Source of the DNA: Lutimonas zeaxanthinifaciens
GTDB lineage: Bacteria > Bacteroidota > Bacteroidia > Flavobacteriales > Flavobacteriaceae
Length of the DNA stretch: 64,000 nucleotides
NCBI RefSeq assembly: GCF_030503675.1
Contig: NZ_CP129964.1
Coordinates: 3,286,001 to 3,350,000 of the forward strand
Reading direction: 5' to 3'
Below are positions 34,464 through 44,256 of this stretch, piece by piece; the first letter of the stretch is position 1, and every line of letters starts with the position of its first letter. A model generated the notes under the pieces. The model was not told the DNA's origin. It saw only the letters and a program-made list of their open reading frames with translations, and searched no databases. A program made the position numbers and the translations under genes.

Positions 34464-35498
34464 TTACCTTTCATTAAATAAATTCAACTTCTGTACCCAT
34501 TTGGTCTTCTTATCTAAAAGGAATACATCCAAAACAAGAAGCAACAATCCAAATCCTACGAACCACTGAAACTGATCTTTGTAATCAGAAAACTGTTTCG
34601 ACTCAAATTCCTTTTTATCCGCTTTAAGCAACAACTCTTCAACATATTCAATGGTCTTAGAGGTTTTATTACCATAAATATACTTTCCATCTCCGTTACT
34701 CGCAATATCCTTCAAAGTTTCCACATTCAACTTTGTGATGACCACCTCATCCTTTTTATCCTTTTTGTATCCCTGAAATTTTCCATTTTTCTTCACAGGA
34801 ATCGGGCTCCCTTTATTGGATCCAACCCCAATGGTATAAGTTCGTATGCCTAGGTCAACGATTTCTTTGGCTATCTTACCCGAGTTTTCTTCATGATCTT
34901 CTCCGTCAGAAATTATAAACAGGAATCGATTGGTTTGGGTGTCGTCATCAAAAAAAGTTTTTGACAACTGAAGCGCCTCATTAATGGCCGTACCCTGGGA
35001 AGAAACAATTTCCGGATTCGCATTTTGCAAAAACATTTTAGCCGCCCCGTGATCTGTGGTTATAGGCAAAAGAGGATAGGCATTCCCGGCGTAAACAATA
35101 ATTCCTACACGGTCACTTCCAAGTTTATCGATAATTTTTGAAATAATCTGTTTTGATTTCTCCAGGCGATTTGGTGCAATATCTTCGGCCAGCATACTCT
35201 TGGAAACGTCCAGAGCAAAAACAATATCCACCCCTTGCCTTTTAACCGTCTTTAATTGAGTTCCCATTTTTGGATTGACCATGGCAATAACCAGAAAAGA
35301 CAGTCCCAACAACACAAAGATCATCTTCAAAACAGGCTTGAATACTGATTTCTGAGGACTTAATCGGTTCAAAAGATCAGAACTGGCAAATTCTCTTTGT
35401 TTTCTTACTTTCCACAGCCAGCTGAGCAGGTAAAATACCAAAAGTACCGCAACTGCGATAAATAAGTAAAAATATTTTGGTTCTTCTATCTGATACAT
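34464..35498 (-). CDS. batB: BatB: membrane-anchored von Willebrand factor A protein
   Basis: 344 aa. Two N-terminal membrane helices (residues about 9-28 and 57-75) come before a VWA domain with an intact MIDAS, DVSKS in IVFALDVSKSMLAEDIAPNR, and ISDGEDHEENSG further on. A final helix near 315-333 anchors the C-terminus. The paralogue BatA is encoded just upstream with the same layout. It probably binds a partner through the MIDAS metal in the periplasm. Confidence 0.92.
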   Translation of the reverse strand: MYQIEEPKYFYLFIAVAVLLVFYLLSWLWKVRKQREFASSDLLNRLSPQKSVFKPVLKMIFVLLGLSFLVIAMVNPKMGTQLKTVKRQGVDIVFALDVSKSMLAEDIAPNRLEKSKQIISKIIDKLGSDRVGIIVYAGNAYPLLPITTDHGAAKMFLQNANPEIVSSQGTAINEALQLSKTFFDDDTQTNRFLFIISDGEDHEENSGKIAKEIVDLGIRTYTIGVGSNKGSPIPVKKNGKFQGYKKDKKDEVVITKLNVETLKDIASNGDGKYIYGNKTSKTIEYVEELLLKADKKEFESKQFSDYKDQFQWFVGFGLLLLVLDVFLLDKKTKWVQKLNLFNER

Positions 35499-35508
35499 CT
35501 TCTAAACT

Positions 35509-36495
35509 CTATATAAAACTTCTGTATACTGTAAATCTCAACATCATTTCCATTAAAATCAGAAAACCGGCCATCATCAACAAGGGCCTGAATTTTTCCT
35601 GATAGTTGTAATATTTAAATTCTTCTATTTCCGTTTTTTCAAGCTTGTTGATTTCATCGTAAATCGCCTCAAGCTTCCTGTTTCCAGTGGCTCTGAAATA
35701 CTGACCTTCTGTCTCCGCAGCAATGTATTTTAGAAGATCTTCATCTATTTCAACAGGGGCATTTCTGAAAATCAGTTTACCGTTCAAATCTTTGGCCACC
35801 GGAAACAATGCGGTTCCGTTAGTTCCCAGTCCAATGGTATACACCTTTATATTCAACTCCTTGGCCAGTTCCGTAGCTGTTTTTGGATCAACAAAACCCG
35901 TGTTATTGACTCCATCTGTAAGAAGAATAATAACCTTGCTCTTGGCCTTACTATCCTTTAACCTGTTCACAGCTGAACCAAGGCCCATACCTATGGCAGT
36001 ACCATCTTCAATCTGTCCCCATTTTATTTTTCTGATCGTATTTTGTATAATCGTCTTGTCACTTGTAATCGGAGTTTGGGTAAAGCTCTCTCCCGCGTAA
36101 ACAACAACGCCAATCCTGTCATTGGGCCTTTTTTGAACAAATTTACTGGCAACGTTTTTCAGCGCTTCCAATCTGTTCGGTTTCAAGTCCTTGGCGAGCA
36201 TACTCGCAGATACATCAATGGCCATCACGATATCAATTCCTCTTGTTGTTTTGGTTCTTTTGCTGACCTCAACATTTCTGGGCCTTGCAAGGGCAATGAT
36301 CAGTAAAACGATGGCCAATAATCTAAAAGCGTATAAAAGGGGCTTTAATCTCGACCAGATATTTTTATGTTCGAACCCTGAAGTGCTTGGTACATGCAGA
36401 TCTGCCGCGTCCTTTTTCCTCACAAAAAAGTACCAGACTGCCAGGATTGGTATCATTAACAGCAACCAAAGAAATTCCGGATTTGTAAATTCCAT
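35509..36495 (-). CDS. batA: BatA: membrane-anchored von Willebrand factor A protein
   Basis: 328 aa from the ATG at 36495, which lies one base past the stop of the preceding gene; an upstream in-frame ATG would overlap that gene. Two N-terminal helices (FLWLLLMIPILAVWYFF; LLYAFRLLAIVLLIIALA) precede a VWA domain with the MIDAS DVSAS in IVMAIDVSASMLAKDLKPNR and LLTDGVNNTGF. A C-terminal helix closes the protein. BatA and BatB are thought to form a heteromeric membrane complex. Confidence 0.93.
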   Translation of the reverse strand: MEFTNPEFLWLLLMIPILAVWYFFVRKKDAADLHVPSTSGFEHKNIWSRLKPLLYAFRLLAIVLLIIALARPRNVEVSKRTKTTRGIDIVMAIDVSASMLAKDLKPNRLEALKNVASKFVQKRPNDRIGVVVYAGESFTQTPITSDKTIIQNTIRKIKWGQIEDGTAIGMGLGSAVNRLKDSKAKSKVIILLTDGVNNTGFVDPKTATELAKELNIKVYTIGLGTNGTALFPVAKDLNGKLIFRNAPVEIDEDLLKYIAAETEGQYFRATGNRKLEAIYDEINKLEKTEIEEFKYYNYQEKFRPLLMMAGFLILMEMMLRFTVYRSFI

Positions 36496-36496
36496 A

Positions 36497-37492
36497 TTAC
36501 TCCCCATCATCTTCATTTTCTTTAGATTCAACAGTTACTGCTGGATGCAACGTATCAATAATTCCTTCCGCATCCTCTCTGTGCAGCACAATTTCATTTT
36601 GCAAAGGTTTTGATTTGGCAAATTTCACCAGGTCGGCCTCCTGAAGCAACTTTTTCAATTTATCTACTGTTTCCTGAGGAATGTTCAAATTACTGCTGCT
36701 ATTAAAATCGGTTATGGTCTCCAGAAGTTCATCCGTAGTTGACTCAAGTGCCGGAATATTCATTTCCCGCTCAATAAAAGTTCTTACAATATCAGTCAGT
36801 TCAACGTAATACATTTTGATCTTGTTCTGTGATATCAGTTTTTTCTCATCCAGTTCCTTCAACCTCATCTTTGCTGCCTCAAAAGGTGGAATTCTTGAAA
36901 TAATTTCTTCTTCCGTGGGTTTGTCTTTCAATATGAAATAAAGAATCAGCCCGATTACCACAAGCAGTAAGATGAGGCCCCAAAAATAATTGAGATAGTC
37001 ACTGAACAGGTAGGGTTCATTTTGAATATCTTTTATGTGATGCATGGGTTGCTTTAGGGTATCAACCTCAACGGTACCCACATCGATGATAACCTGATCG
37101 GTCAGGAATCTTTTGTTTTTTATAAAAATCTCCTGGCCCGGTAAAACGTATCTTCCACTATCAAAACTGGTCAGGGTATATTTTTTGATCAATCTGTTTT
37201 TTAAGGAATCAATTTTATGGGAAGTCACCACTCCTACCCTGTTCAGGCTATCAGATTCAAACTTTGGAAATCGCACACCTTCGGTTTCATCTACAATGAT
37301 CTCATAACTGATCTGTTCTCCGATTCTGATTTTAGTCGTATCAATTTTTGTTTCGACCTGTGCCTGGCCCGAAAAAGAAATCAGAAATAAAAAAGCCGCA
37401 AAACACAATTTTGCCTCAATCAAAAATCCCGGTCGCGAGAAACGCTGCCTAAAATCTTTATGGTTATATGTCTGCTTAACTACTGTTCTCAT
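36497..37492 (-). CDS. BatD-like protein of the moxR/bat operon
   Basis: 331 aa from the ATG at 37492; an upstream in-frame TTG (37507) is less likely. The signal peptide has an unusually long basic start (MRTVVKQTYNHKDFRQRFSRPGF) before the core CFAAFLFLISFSGQA. A short periplasmic beta-rich domain (IRIGEQISYEIIVDE), one membrane helix (FWGLILLLVVIGLILYFIL) and a cytoplasmic helical domain (YYVELTDIVRTFIEREMNIPALE) follow. The same plan and a similar C-terminal domain occur in BatD. It lies between DUF58 and batA as in other Bacteroidota. No symbol is established that I know of. Confidence 0.82.
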   Translation of the reverse strand: MRTVVKQTYNHKDFRQRFSRPGFLIEAKLCFAAFLFLISFSGQAQVETKIDTTKIRIGEQISYEIIVDETEGVRFPKFESDSLNRVGVVTSHKIDSLKNRLIKKYTLTSFDSGRYVLPGQEIFIKNKRFLTDQVIIDVGTVEVDTLKQPMHHIKDIQNEPYLFSDYLNYFWGLILLLVVIGLILYFILKDKPTEEEIISRIPPFEAAKMRLKELDEKKLISQNKIKMYYVELTDIVRTFIEREMNIPALESTTDELLETITDFNSSSNLNIPQETVDKLKKLLQEADLVKFAKSKPLQNEIVLHREDAEGIIDTLHPAVTVESKENEDDGE

Positions 37493-37517
37493 TGTTTCAA
37501 CTGCCAATCATTCTCTT

Positions 37518-38384
37518 TCAACCCCTTCGTTTAAAATATCCAAGTAACTTTTTAACGTAACTTTGATCCACTCTGGTGTTGATCACTCCAGAACCACTTT
37601 TGGTAAAGGAATCTTCAAAATAATCTACCGTTTCCAGATACTTCGCTCTGTAATTTGTACGTACTCTTTTCGAATTCGTATTGACCAATACGATTTTACC
37701 CGTTTCTGCGTCCCTCATGGGAACCATTCCAAGTTTAGGCATTTCCGTCTCAAGCTTATCATAAACCCGAATACCGGTTACATCGTGCTTCTTGCCTACA
37801 ATTTTCAAAGCATTGTCATATCCCGTGTCGATAAAATCTGAGAGAATAAAGACGATTGCTTTTTTCTTCATCACATTAGACAAATACTTTAAGGCATGGG
37901 TAAGGTCTGTTTTTTTACTTTTAGGTTCGAATTCAATCAACTCCCTGATAATTCTCAGAACATGGGTTTTTCCTTTTTTCGGAGGAATAAACAGCTCTAT
38001 TTCGTCGGAAAAAAGCAATAATCCAACTTTATCGTTATTTTGAATCGCAGAAAAGGCAAGGGTCGCACTTATTTCAGTAAGTATCTCTCTTTTAAACTGC
38101 TCGGTGGTGCCGAATGATTCTGATCCGCTGATATCTACCACAAGCATCATCGTAAGTTCCCTTTCTTCTTCAAAGATCTTTACATAGGGTTCGTTATACC
38201 TTGCTGTTACGTTCCAGTCAATTGATCTTATATCATCGCCATACTGATATTGCCTTACTTCAGAAAAGGTCATACCGCGTCCCTTGAAAGAACTGTGGTA
38301 TTCTCCAGAAAAGATATGATCAGACAATCTCCTTGTCTTGATCTCAATTTTCCTAACCTTTTTTAGTAATTCTTTAGTATCCAC
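37518..38384 (-). CDS. DUF58 domain protein
   Basis: 288 aa soluble protein. The N-terminal DUF58 signature is FSGEYHSSFKGRGMTFSEVRQYQYGDDIRSIDWNVTAR, followed by a VWA-like fold with the metal site DISGS in MLVVDISGSESFG. DUF58 proteins are regularly encoded beside MoxR AAA+ ATPases and are thought to be their substrates or adaptors. Here it sits between moxR and the Bat membrane genes. Confidence 0.92.
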   Translation of the reverse strand: MDTKELLKKVRKIEIKTRRLSDHIFSGEYHSSFKGRGMTFSEVRQYQYGDDIRSIDWNVTARYNEPYVKIFEEERELTMMLVVDISGSESFGTTEQFKREILTEISATLAFSAIQNNDKVGLLLFSDEIELFIPPKKGKTHVLRIIRELIEFEPKSKKTDLTHALKYLSNVMKKKAIVFILSDFIDTGYDNALKIVGKKHDVTGIRVYDKLETEMPKLGMVPMRDAETGKIVLVNTNSKRVRTNYRAKYLETVDYFEDSFTKSGSGVINTRVDQSYVKKLLGYFKRRG

Positions 38385-38472
38385 TCACCGATATTCTAAT
38401 TAAACTTCTCAAACTCTGCGATAATCTGAATTAGTCAGATTTGTGTAGCATGGTTGCTGATTTTTGAAAAGA

Positions 38473-39477
38473 CTAAGGTACCTCAACCTCATTGACAATT
38501 TTATTGATGATGTCAACGGAAGTTACGTTCTCTGCCTCGGCTTCATAGGTGATTCCTATTCTGTGTCTTAATACGTCGTGTACAACGGCCCTGACATCCT
38601 CTGGAATAACATATCCTCTTCTCTTGATAAAGGCATAACACTTTGAGGCCATGGCCAGATTGATACTTCCCCTTGGAGAGGCACCAAAACTGATCAAAGG
38701 CTTGAGTTCGTTTAAACGGTAATCTTCCGGGAATCTCGAGGCAAAAATGATATTAAGTATGTATTTTTCGATCTTCTCATCCATGTAAACTTCCTTCACG
38801 GATTCTCTTGCCCTTGAGATCTGTTCAATGGAAACAACAGGGTTAACAGTCTCATAACTACCTTTGAGATTCTGCCTCATAACCATTTGTTCATCATCAA
38901 TTTTTGGATAGTCGATAACTGTTTTTAACATAAACCTGTCTACCTGAGCTTCAGGCAACGGATAAGTTCCTTCCTGTTCTATAGGATTCTGCGTGGCCAG
39001 TACCAGGAAGGGCTCTGGCAATTTAAACGTTTCGTCTCCAATGGTCACCTGATGTTCCTGCATTGCTTCAAGGAGTGCTGACTGAACCTTTGCCGGAGCT
39101 CTGTTGATCTCATCTGCAAGCACAAAATTGGCAAAAATCGGACCTTTCTTGATAGAGAAATCATTCTCCTTCATATTGAAGATCATGGTACCAATTACAT
39201 CTGCCGGAAGAAGGTCAGGTGTAAACTGAATACGGCTGAAGGACCCTTTAACCGCTTTCGATAAGGTGTTTATAGCCAATGTTTTTGCTAAACCCGGAAC
39301 ACCTTCAAGCAAAATATGACCATCACCGAGCAAACCGATTAACAATCTTTCCAACATGTGCTTCTGACCTACGATGACCTTATTCATTTCTAATTGAAGA
39401 AGGTCGACAAATGCACTTTCTCTCTCTATTTTTTCGTTGATCAATCTTATATCAACATTCGCGTTTTGTGTATCCAT
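38473..39477 (-). CDS. MoxR-family AAA+ ATPase
   Basis: 334 aa. Walker A is GVPGLAKT in ILLEGVPGLAKTLAINTLSKA and Walker B is FVLADEINRAPAKVQSALLEAMQE; ATQNPIEQEGTYPLPEAQVDRF is the sensor region typical of MoxR. It acts as a chaperone-like ATPase for the VWA/DUF58 proteins encoded downstream. It is first in the 8.4-kb moxR-bat operon and has a -7 element upstream. Confidence 0.95.
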   Translation of the reverse strand: MDTQNANVDIRLINEKIERESAFVDLLQLEMNKVIVGQKHMLERLLIGLLGDGHILLEGVPGLAKTLAINTLSKAVKGSFSRIQFTPDLLPADVIGTMIFNMKENDFSIKKGPIFANFVLADEINRAPAKVQSALLEAMQEHQVTIGDETFKLPEPFLVLATQNPIEQEGTYPLPEAQVDRFMLKTVIDYPKIDDEQMVMRQNLKGSYETVNPVVSIEQISRARESVKEVYMDEKIEKYILNIIFASRFPEDYRLNELKPLISFGASPRGSINLAMASKCYAFIKRRGYVIPEDVRAVVHDVLRHRIGITYEAEAENVTSVDIINKIVNEVEVP

Positions 39478-39521
39478 TTATCTTGTGAAATTTCAATTTG
39501 TTCTTTAGACAACAAGGGCAA

Positions 39522-39529
39522 CAAATCTA
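39522..39529 (-). promoter_or_regulatory. -7 element of the moxR-bat operon
   Basis: On the minus strand TAgaTTTG matches the TAnnTTTG consensus, 44 bases before the moxR ATG. Confidence 0.5.
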
Positions 39530-39577
39530 AGGGATAGGTTAGTTTTTTCTTGTTAAAATTTGGTTAAAAGTAAAAAT

Positions 39578-39601
39578 AAAAAAACTCGCCAAAGTAGCGA
39601 G
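39578..39601 (-). terminator. Rho-independent terminator after panB
   Basis: On the minus strand CTCGC pairs with GCGAG (39597-39601 with 39585-39589) across a 7-nt loop, followed by seven T. It starts 10 bases past the panB stop and separates panB from moxR. Confidence 0.85.
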
Positions 39602-39610
39602 AATTCTGAA

Positions 39611-40429
39611 TTAATATTGTTCTTCCTTATTCGGGAAATCCCGAGATTTTACATCTGAAATATAACTTTTAAATGCATCCCCCATCTCGTTGTACAGGTC
39701 CAGATAACGTCTTAAAAACCTCGGACTAAATTCATGAGTCATCCCTAACATATCGTGAGTCACCAAAACCTGTCCGTCCACTCCATCTCCGGCACCAATC
39801 CCTATAATCGGAATGGACACACTTTCCGCTACTTCCCTGGCTAGCTTGGCAGGAACTTTCTCAAGGACAATGGCAAAACAGCCTAACTCTTCCAAAAGCA
39901 CCGCATCTGCCTTTAATTTGCTGGCTTCTTCATCTTTTCTTGCTCTTACTGAATAGGTTCCAAACTTATAAATTGACTGAGGCGTAAGACCCAGATGTCC
40001 CATAACCGGGATTCCGGCTGAAAGAATTCTTGTGATCGATTCTGAAATTTCCGCTCCACCCTCAAGCTTAACTGAATGTCCTCCCGATTCTTTCATGATA
40101 CGAATGGCAGAGTCCAGCGCCTGTCTTGAATTTCCCTGATATGTTCCAAACGGGAGGTCAACAACTACCAGGGCCCTTTCAATAGCCCTAACTACTGAAG
40201 AGGCATGATATATCATTTGATCCAGGGTAATCGGGAGTGTGGTTTCATGCCCTGCCATAACATTCGAAGCCGAATCTCCTACAAGAATAATATCTATCCC
40301 TGCATGATCAACAATTTTTGCCATTGTATAATCATAAGCCGTAAGCATGGCAATCTTCTCTCCCTGCTTTTTCATTTCCACCAAAGTCTTGGTAGTAATT
40401 CTCTTGTATTCCTTTTTAGCTGTGGACAT
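39611..40429 (-). CDS. panB: 3-methyl-2-oxobutanoate hydroxymethyltransferase
   Basis: 272 aa from the ATG at 40429 ([16 protein letters not shown]); an upstream in-frame start at 40450 overlaps the -7 box and is rejected. It makes ketopantoate from alpha-ketoisovalerate and methylene-THF in pantothenate/CoA synthesis. Signature regions include [34 protein letters not shown] and [13 protein letters not shown]. It is a single-gene unit with its own promoter and terminator. Confidence 0.97.
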   Translation of the reverse strand: MSTAKKEYKRITTKTLVEMKKQGEKIAMLTAYDYTMAKIVDHAGIDIILVGDSASNVMAGHETTLPITLDQMIYHASSVVRAIERALVVVDLPFGTYQGNSRQALDSAIRIMKESGGHSVKLEGGAEISESITRILSAGIPVMGHLGLTPQSIYKFGTYSVRARKDEEASKLKADAVLLEELGCFAIVLEKVPAKLAREVAESVSIPIIGIGAGDGVDGQVLVTHDMLGMTHEFSPRFLRRYLDLYNEMGDAFKSYISDVKSRDFPNKEEQY

Positions 40430-40447
40430 AATTCTGATTTTGCAAAG

Positions 40448-40455
40448 CAAAAATA
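40448..40455 (-). promoter_or_regulatory. -7 element upstream of panB
   Basis: On the minus strand TAttTTTG is a full consensus match, 18 bases before the panB ATG at 40429. Confidence 0.6.
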
Positions 40456-40497
40456 ACGATAATTTTTATTCGCTTATCGACCGTTAACAAGATATTT

Positions 40498-41022
40498 TCA
40501 CAGTACTTTGACTGATTTGGACTTTTTTTTGTCCACTACTCTGACCAAATTCGGGAATATGGCAGGGGCAAAATTTTTAATCGGTTCATACAGGACCGAT
40601 TCCCTGGCCTTTTTCTTTTCCATAAATCTAATTCCAGAATTGATTTCTTCATAAACGATCAGCACAACGCTCAGGATCAAGGCATACTTTAAAAAACCAA
40701 ATATGGCTCCCACAAGCTTATTGAAAAAACCAAGGGCAATGGTTTCTGCAATTTTTGTAAGTGCCCGGCCCAGTAAAACCAAAGCAATTAAAATGATAAA
40801 AAAAGTTCCGGCGAAGGCCACCACCTGAATCATAGATTCATCCCAGGTTACACTATCCTTTAGAAAATCTCCAAGAAAATATGAAAAGTGAATCGCTCCA
40901 TAGATCCCTAATACCAGTCCGACCAGGGTTGTGACCTCTAGGAATAATCCATTCATGTAGCCTTTAACGGTACCAAAAATAAGTATGACTCCAATAATGA
41001 TATCAATTGTATTAAATTCCAT
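40498..41022 (-). CDS. CvpA family membrane protein
   Basis: 174 aa with four hydrophobic segments. The N-terminal IDIIIGVILIFGTVKGYMNGLFLEVTTLVGLVLGIYGAIHF is the CvpA signature. CvpA is an inner-membrane protein first linked to colicin V production and later to envelope stress and bile resistance; its mechanism is unknown. The C-terminus is basic (KKKSKSVKVL). It starts 2 bases after the stop of the helicase-nuclease gene, so the two are cotranscribed. Confidence 0.87.
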   Translation of the reverse strand: MEFNTIDIIIGVILIFGTVKGYMNGLFLEVTTLVGLVLGIYGAIHFSYFLGDFLKDSVTWDESMIQVVAFAGTFFIILIALVLLGRALTKIAETIALGFFNKLVGAIFGFLKYALILSVVLIVYEEINSGIRFMEKKKARESVLYEPIKNFAPAIFPNLVRVVDKKKSKSVKVL

Positions 41023-41024
41023 AA

Positions 41025-44000
41025 TTAACTCTTTATAATTTTAATTTCCTTGTCTAAATAAATGATAACCTTCTCTTTAACTTTGTAATTCATTTTACGC
41101 AAAACCGAGGCATAATTCTCCACCTGCAATTTATGACTGGAATTAGGCTGTCCTGTTTTGTAATCAATAACAACAACCTCATCTTCATTAAAAACTAATC
41201 TGTCCGGAATCAAAATCTCTCCTGATTCTGATAAAATTTCTCTTTCATTCATAATTTTCAGCCCGGGTTTGTAGTATTCCCTAAGATCGGGATGACAAAT
41301 TATCGTATGTATAAGATGTCTCATTTCTTCCTTTTTTTCAAGGTCCAAAAGCCCCCTGGCAACAAATTTTGATAAAGCATTTTCAACATCTTCCCATGTT
41401 TTGACAGCTTCCATAATTTCATGGATCAAATTTCCATATCCTATCGCTTCTCCTCGTTGTGAATCCCAAAGCAGTTCCGAATTTGTAACTATATGGATCT
41501 GGTGATCCTTCCAGCTGCTACTGATAAAATCTCTTTGCATTTCAGCTTCTTTCGAATCAGATTTATGTTTACCAGATCTTAACATTTCGCCGAATTCATA
41601 GCACAAAATTTCCTCTTTCCATATTCCTTCTTTCTCCAGATAATCCATAAATAGTTCGGAACTGTTTCGCAACCCTTCTTTTGAACTTTTTATTTCAGAG
41701 ATCACGTACAACTGTTCAACAGCTCTTGTCAGACAAACATAGAGTAAATTATAACTGTCAAGCTGCCTTTCTCTTTGTTGTTTTTCATAGATCTCCTCTC
41801 CGTACTCTCCTATGCTCCTGATTGCAGACCCTGAGTTTACAAGTATTTTGTCAAATCCTAAAAACCTTTCTTTATCGAGTTGGTCCAACCAGGCTTTTGG
41901 GTCCCTGTCGTCATAAAGCGCCATATTATAGGGGTAGATCACAACCGGAAATTCAAGGCCTTTGGATTTATGAATTGTCATGATTCTGACTGCCTTTATA
42001 TCTTCAGAATTGACAATATTGAGCTTTTCCTTTTTTTCCTCCCAGAAAGCTAAAAATGAAATATTCTTTTGGGATTTCCGCTGTGAATAATCAAAAACAA
42101 AGTCCATAAAGAACTGTAAAAATGAATCTGATTCCCTTGTCAGCCTAAAACTCCGGATCAGTTCTTCTACTCCCTCTAAAATTGAGTATTGATTGTAGTC
42201 CTCCTTGTCAAAAAGAACACCGTATTTCTCGAGGGCCTTAAAAAGATCTTTACTATTCAATTTTAACATACTAGTAAAAAAACCATGCTGGTCCTCTTTA
42301 ACACCCAGGTGTTGATAAAGAAACTCCAGAATTTCAAATTTAGCATCCTCATTATCTTCATCTTCAAACAATTGAAGCATGTTTATAATAAAATTTACGG
42401 CTGTATTATTCTTGAGCATCAAAGTTTCTGAACTGACTATGTCAACCCCCTTTTCAGTCAAAAACTTGGCAATGGCTGCACCCTCCTTTTTTTTTCTGAC
42501 CAGAATGCAAATCTCACTGGCATCGAATTGTGTTAAAAGTTCTTCTATTGTTTCATATACCAGTTTCGGGTACACCTCATTTCTTTCGTCATTGTTCTTC
42601 AGTGGTTCTGTAAATTGCAGTCTTACAAATCCTCCTTCCTTACTGTTCGTTTTCTGATTGTTTCCTATTCTGTAAAGTGATTTGTACTTCTCCGGCTCAA
42701 AATGATGGCCAATATGGCTAAAAAAGCCGTTGTTAAACTGGATTATTTCCCGATGACTCCTGTAGTTCGTATCAAGATTCTTCAACGTCTTTTGAATTTG
42801 AAAAGGATTCGTTTCTGTCCGGTCTTTCTCTGAAGATAAATTGATAAATTGCTCGGCATGGCCTCCTCGCCATCTGTAAATGGCTTGTTTCGCGTCTCCA
42901 ACCAACATTAGTCCGGTTTTTTCTGAACTTAGCGCATTGTCGACCAATGGAATGAGATTATTCCATTGTAATTCAGAAGTATCCTGCATTTCATCAATGA
43001 AAAAAAACTTGAATCGTTCACCTAATTTTTCATAAATAAAAGCAGCTGGTTCGTTGATAAGGTGATCACTGATCAACTGATTGAATTCAGAATTCAAACG
43101 AATATTGTTATTGATTTTGATAGCTTCCAAAGCCTGATTGATTGTCTTGATCACCGCAAGAGGAACCAGGTTCTTTAAGATCATATCATTCAACTTGTAT
43201 TCCCTGAATACCGATAAGGACTCCCAGTACAAACCGATAAGATCATTGATAATACTGTCTATGGCCGATTTTGCAGCTTCCGGTTTGTTCTTCGTATAGT
43301 AAATACCCTTTTCAAGATTCTTTGAAGTGCTGCTCTCGGCTTTAAAATCTTTGTCAACAGGCTTCAGGAGTAGTTTTTTAAAAAATTTAGGTAATTGTGA
43401 ATAATAAAAATCCGAGTGCTCAATCCCTCTCTGGTCAATCAGATCAAGTGCATTTTCACCGATCTGCTTTAAGCGCCCTAAATGATGTTTCTGACTTTTT
43501 CTCAACTTCAGTGACAGGTCTGAAAAGTCAGAGATATTTTTATTTTTCAGGGCGTCGAGTTCTTTTGAATGGTTTTCGTTTAAAATCAGCTTTGAAACTT
43601 CATAAAGATCACGACTCACATCCCAGGATTTATCTTCTAAGGTTTTCTCTCTGGAAAAATCAATAAGCAATCTGGTAAGCTCTTTATCTATACCTATCTG
43701 AGATAAAACTTCATCAACTGCTTCTCTTAAAATTGAATCCGCATCCAGTTCCACTTCAAAATCTGAGGTCAGATTCAAATCAAAGGCAAAAGACTTTATG
43801 AGTTTATTTGTAAAGCTATCGATCGTTTTAATATGGAAGGAAGCATAATTCTTTAGGATGTCCTGAAGTTTTTCCTTTGCTCTTTTTTGAATAACTTTAC
43901 TATCAAGACCGGTCTCTTCGACCAAAATAGAGATCATTCCCTCATCATCATGGCCCTCGGTCATCATTGAAAATTCTAAAAGACTTTCGAGAATTCTGTC

Positions 44001-44168
44001 CTTCATTTCGGTAGCCGCCTTATTGGTAAACGTTATGGCAAGTATATTCTGATAAGACCTGACATTAGGATCTGACAATATAATCTTTAAATATTCCTTT
44101 ACCAGGGTAAAGGTTTTTCCGCTGCCGGCGGAGGCATTATAAACTTTGAATGTTGAAGGATAGATCAC
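41025..44168 (-). CDS. UvrD-type helicase-nuclease, AddA/RecB-like
   Basis: 1047 aa, GTG start just before the conserved FKVYNASAGSGKTFTLVKEY (Walker A). Helicase motifs include FFIDEMQDTSELQW, GDAKQAIYRWRGG and AVRIMTIHKSKGLEFPVVIYP. The C-terminal PD-(D/E)xK nuclease domain shows PDRLVFNEDEVVVIDYKTG (catalytic D and K) and QVENYASVL. Enzymes of this type resect double-strand breaks for RecA together with an AddB-like partner. No AddB gene is present on either side in this window, although in many flavobacteria the two are adjacent. It is separated from feoB by a terminator-like hairpin. Confidence 0.9.
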   Translation of the reverse strand: MIYPSTFKVYNASAGSGKTFTLVKEYLKIILSDPNVRSYQNILAITFTNKAATEMKDRILESLLEFSMMTEGHDDEGMISILVEETGLDSKVIQKRAKEKLQDILKNYASFHIKTIDSFTNKLIKSFAFDLNLTSDFEVELDADSILREAVDEVLSQIGIDKELTRLLIDFSREKTLEDKSWDVSRDLYEVSKLILNENHSKELDALKNKNISDFSDLSLKLRKSQKHHLGRLKQIGENALDLIDQRGIEHSDFYYSQLPKFFKKLLLKPVDKDFKAESSTSKNLEKGIYYTKNKPEAAKSAIDSIINDLIGLYWESLSVFREYKLNDMILKNLVPLAVIKTINQALEAIKINNNIRLNSEFNQLISDHLINEPAAFIYEKLGERFKFFFIDEMQDTSELQWNNLIPLVDNALSSEKTGLMLVGDAKQAIYRWRGGHAEQFINLSSEKDRTETNPFQIQKTLKNLDTNYRSHREIIQFNNGFFSHIGHHFEPEKYKSLYRIGNNQKTNSKEGGFVRLQFTEPLKNNDERNEVYPKLVYETIEELLTQFDASEICILVRKKKEGAAIAKFLTEKGVDIVSSETLMLKNNTAVNFIINMLQLFEDEDNEDAKFEILEFLYQHLGVKEDQHGFFTSMLKLNSKDLFKALEKYGVLFDKEDYNQYSILEGVEELIRSFRLTRESDSFLQFFMDFVFDYSQRKSQKNISFLAFWEEKKEKLNIVNSEDIKAVRIMTIHKSKGLEFPVVIYPYNMALYDDRDPKAWLDQLDKERFLGFDKILVNSGSAIRSIGEYGEEIYEKQQRERQLDSYNLLYVCLTRAVEQLYVISEIKSSKEGLRNSSELFMDYLEKEGIWKEEILCYEFGEMLRSGKHKSDSKEAEMQRDFISSSWKDHQIHIVTNSELLWDSQRGEAIGYGNLIHEIMEAVKTWEDVENALSKFVARGLLDLEKKEEMRHLIHTIICHPDLREYYKPGLKIMNEREILSESGEILIPDRLVFNEDEVVVIDYKTGQPNSSHKLQVENYASVLRKMNYKVKEKVIIYLDKEIKIIKS

Positions 44169-44184
44169 GTAACCTATTTTTCAT

Positions 44185-44217
44185 AAAAGTAAGTAAAATG
44201 ATACGATCACACTTACT
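44185..44217 (-). terminator. Terminator-like hairpin between the feo operon and the helicase-nuclease gene
   Basis: On the minus strand AGTAAGT pairs with ACTTACT (44211-44217 with 44188-44194) across a 16-nt loop that can form an inner GAT/ATC stem. Four T follow. It lies 39 bases past the feoB membrane-domain stop. Confidence 0.5.
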
Positions 44218-44256
44218 CTTCAGGCCTAAAATAATTCAGTTTTTTTATTTCAGGTC

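Noticed and set aside
38385-38472. Separate promoter between moxR and the DUF58 gene
   Set aside because: The 88-base gap has no TAnnTTTG on the minus strand and no terminator; read-through from the moxR promoter is simpler.
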